The notes under the pieces are model-generated. The model was given only the letters and a program-made list of their open reading frames with translations, made no database searches and was not told the origin of the DNA. From Sipunculus nudus (taxonomy: Eukaryota > Annelida > Sipuncula > Golfingiida > Sipunculidae): 64,000 bases of DNA. The translations under genes and the position numbers were made by a program. Below, piece after piece: positions 63,725 to 64,000 of the stretch (position 1 is its first letter; each line of letters begins with the position of its first letter). The stretch is from the NCBI GenBank assembly GCA_026874595.1, contig CM049308.1:14527501-14591500 (forward strand), written 5' to 3'.

Positions 63725-64000
63725 CCTAGAAGTCAGTCATACATGAGATGCTTCATTGGAAGGTTATGAATTTAGTGCCTTAAGTCAGTCTGTATATATC
63801 AGATGATTCATGGGAAGGTTATGGATTATGTGCCTTAAGTCAGTCTGTATATCAGATGCTTTGTGGGAAAGTTATGAATTTAGTGCCATAAGTCAGTCTG
63901 TATATATCAGATGATTCATGGGAAGGTTATGGATTTCGTGCATTTAGTCAGTCTGTAAATTAGATGCTTCATTGGAAGATTATGGATTTACTGTCTTTAG
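63725..64000. repeat. Tandem array of about 60 bp units, continues past the window
   Basis: At least four units with AAGTCAGTCTGTATATATCA-GATG, TTCATGGGAAGGTTATGGAT and TTAGTGCCTT, starting near 63725 and still running at the window end. Units differ by small substitutions and 4 bp indels in the ATAT part. Confidence 0.9.

Larger units (their letters stand above)
49508..64000. other. Region downstream of the putative last exon, mostly unassigned
   Basis: AT-rich DNA with one unexplained minus-strand ORF, two weak exon candidates near 57.1 and 57.9 kb, and repeats listed separately. No recognised gene was found. Whether this is intergenic or more intron of the HIF-like gene depends on whether the exon at 49423 is terminal. 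Poly-C tracts occur at 55767-55797 and 63464-63479. Confidence 0.5.

Overview
This is AT-rich animal genomic DNA: split coding exons with GT/AG junctions, introns up to about 36 kb, tRNA-derived SINEs, many minisatellites and several families of non-autonomous repeats. The repeat style (short elements with inverted sub-terminal motifs, a 3' hairpin and an internal tandem array, like the oyster 'pearl' elements) and the HIF-like PAS protein suggest a lophotrochozoan, most likely a mollusc and perhaps a bivalve. That placement is inference. No operon, prokaryotic gene, CRISPR array or complete retroelement was seen.

Only one gene can be supported well. Three plus-strand exons (4654-4844, 9069-9175, 44880-45024) join in frame at good splice sites and encode a complete PAS-B domain of a class I bHLH-PAS transcription factor, closest to HIF-alpha. 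A likely fourth, terminal exon (49423-49507) adds about 28 residues and a stop. The bHLH and PAS-A exons must lie left of the window. If the fourth exon is the real end, the protein has no oxygen-dependent degradation domain and no C-terminal transactivation domain.

Layout. 1-753: 3' part of a tandem-repeat transposon (family C). 1561-3950: degenerate array of roughly 310-330 bp units. 4654-9175: PAS-B exons 1 and 2, with a family A element (6078-8031) between them. 9176-44879: a 35.7 kb intron holding a long TA palindrome, one SINE, one MITE, small tandem duplications, a dense cluster of Helitron/Helentron-like elements (31.8-37.6 kb), a minisatellite invaded by a transposon fragment (39.2-40.5 kb) and a 31 bp minisatellite rich in CCAAT boxes (43.46-44.17 kb). 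44880-45024: PAS-B exon 3. 45025-49422: intron with a full family C element (45791-47592). 49423-49507: putative last exon. 49508-64000: mostly unassigned, with an unrecognised cysteine-rich minus-strand ORF (50262-50714), a CACTGATGCAGTG array (54.1-55.2 kb), a second and better preserved SINE (59.65 kb), a second MITE (58.64 kb) and a tandem array running off the right edge.

Matches to the consensus of the insulator protein CTCF occur near both ends of the PAS-B locus (5.2 kb; 50.6 and 51.5 kb). They, the CCAAT minisatellite and a GGTGGCGCCACC palindrome shared by otherwise different repeat families are the most interesting non-coding signals.
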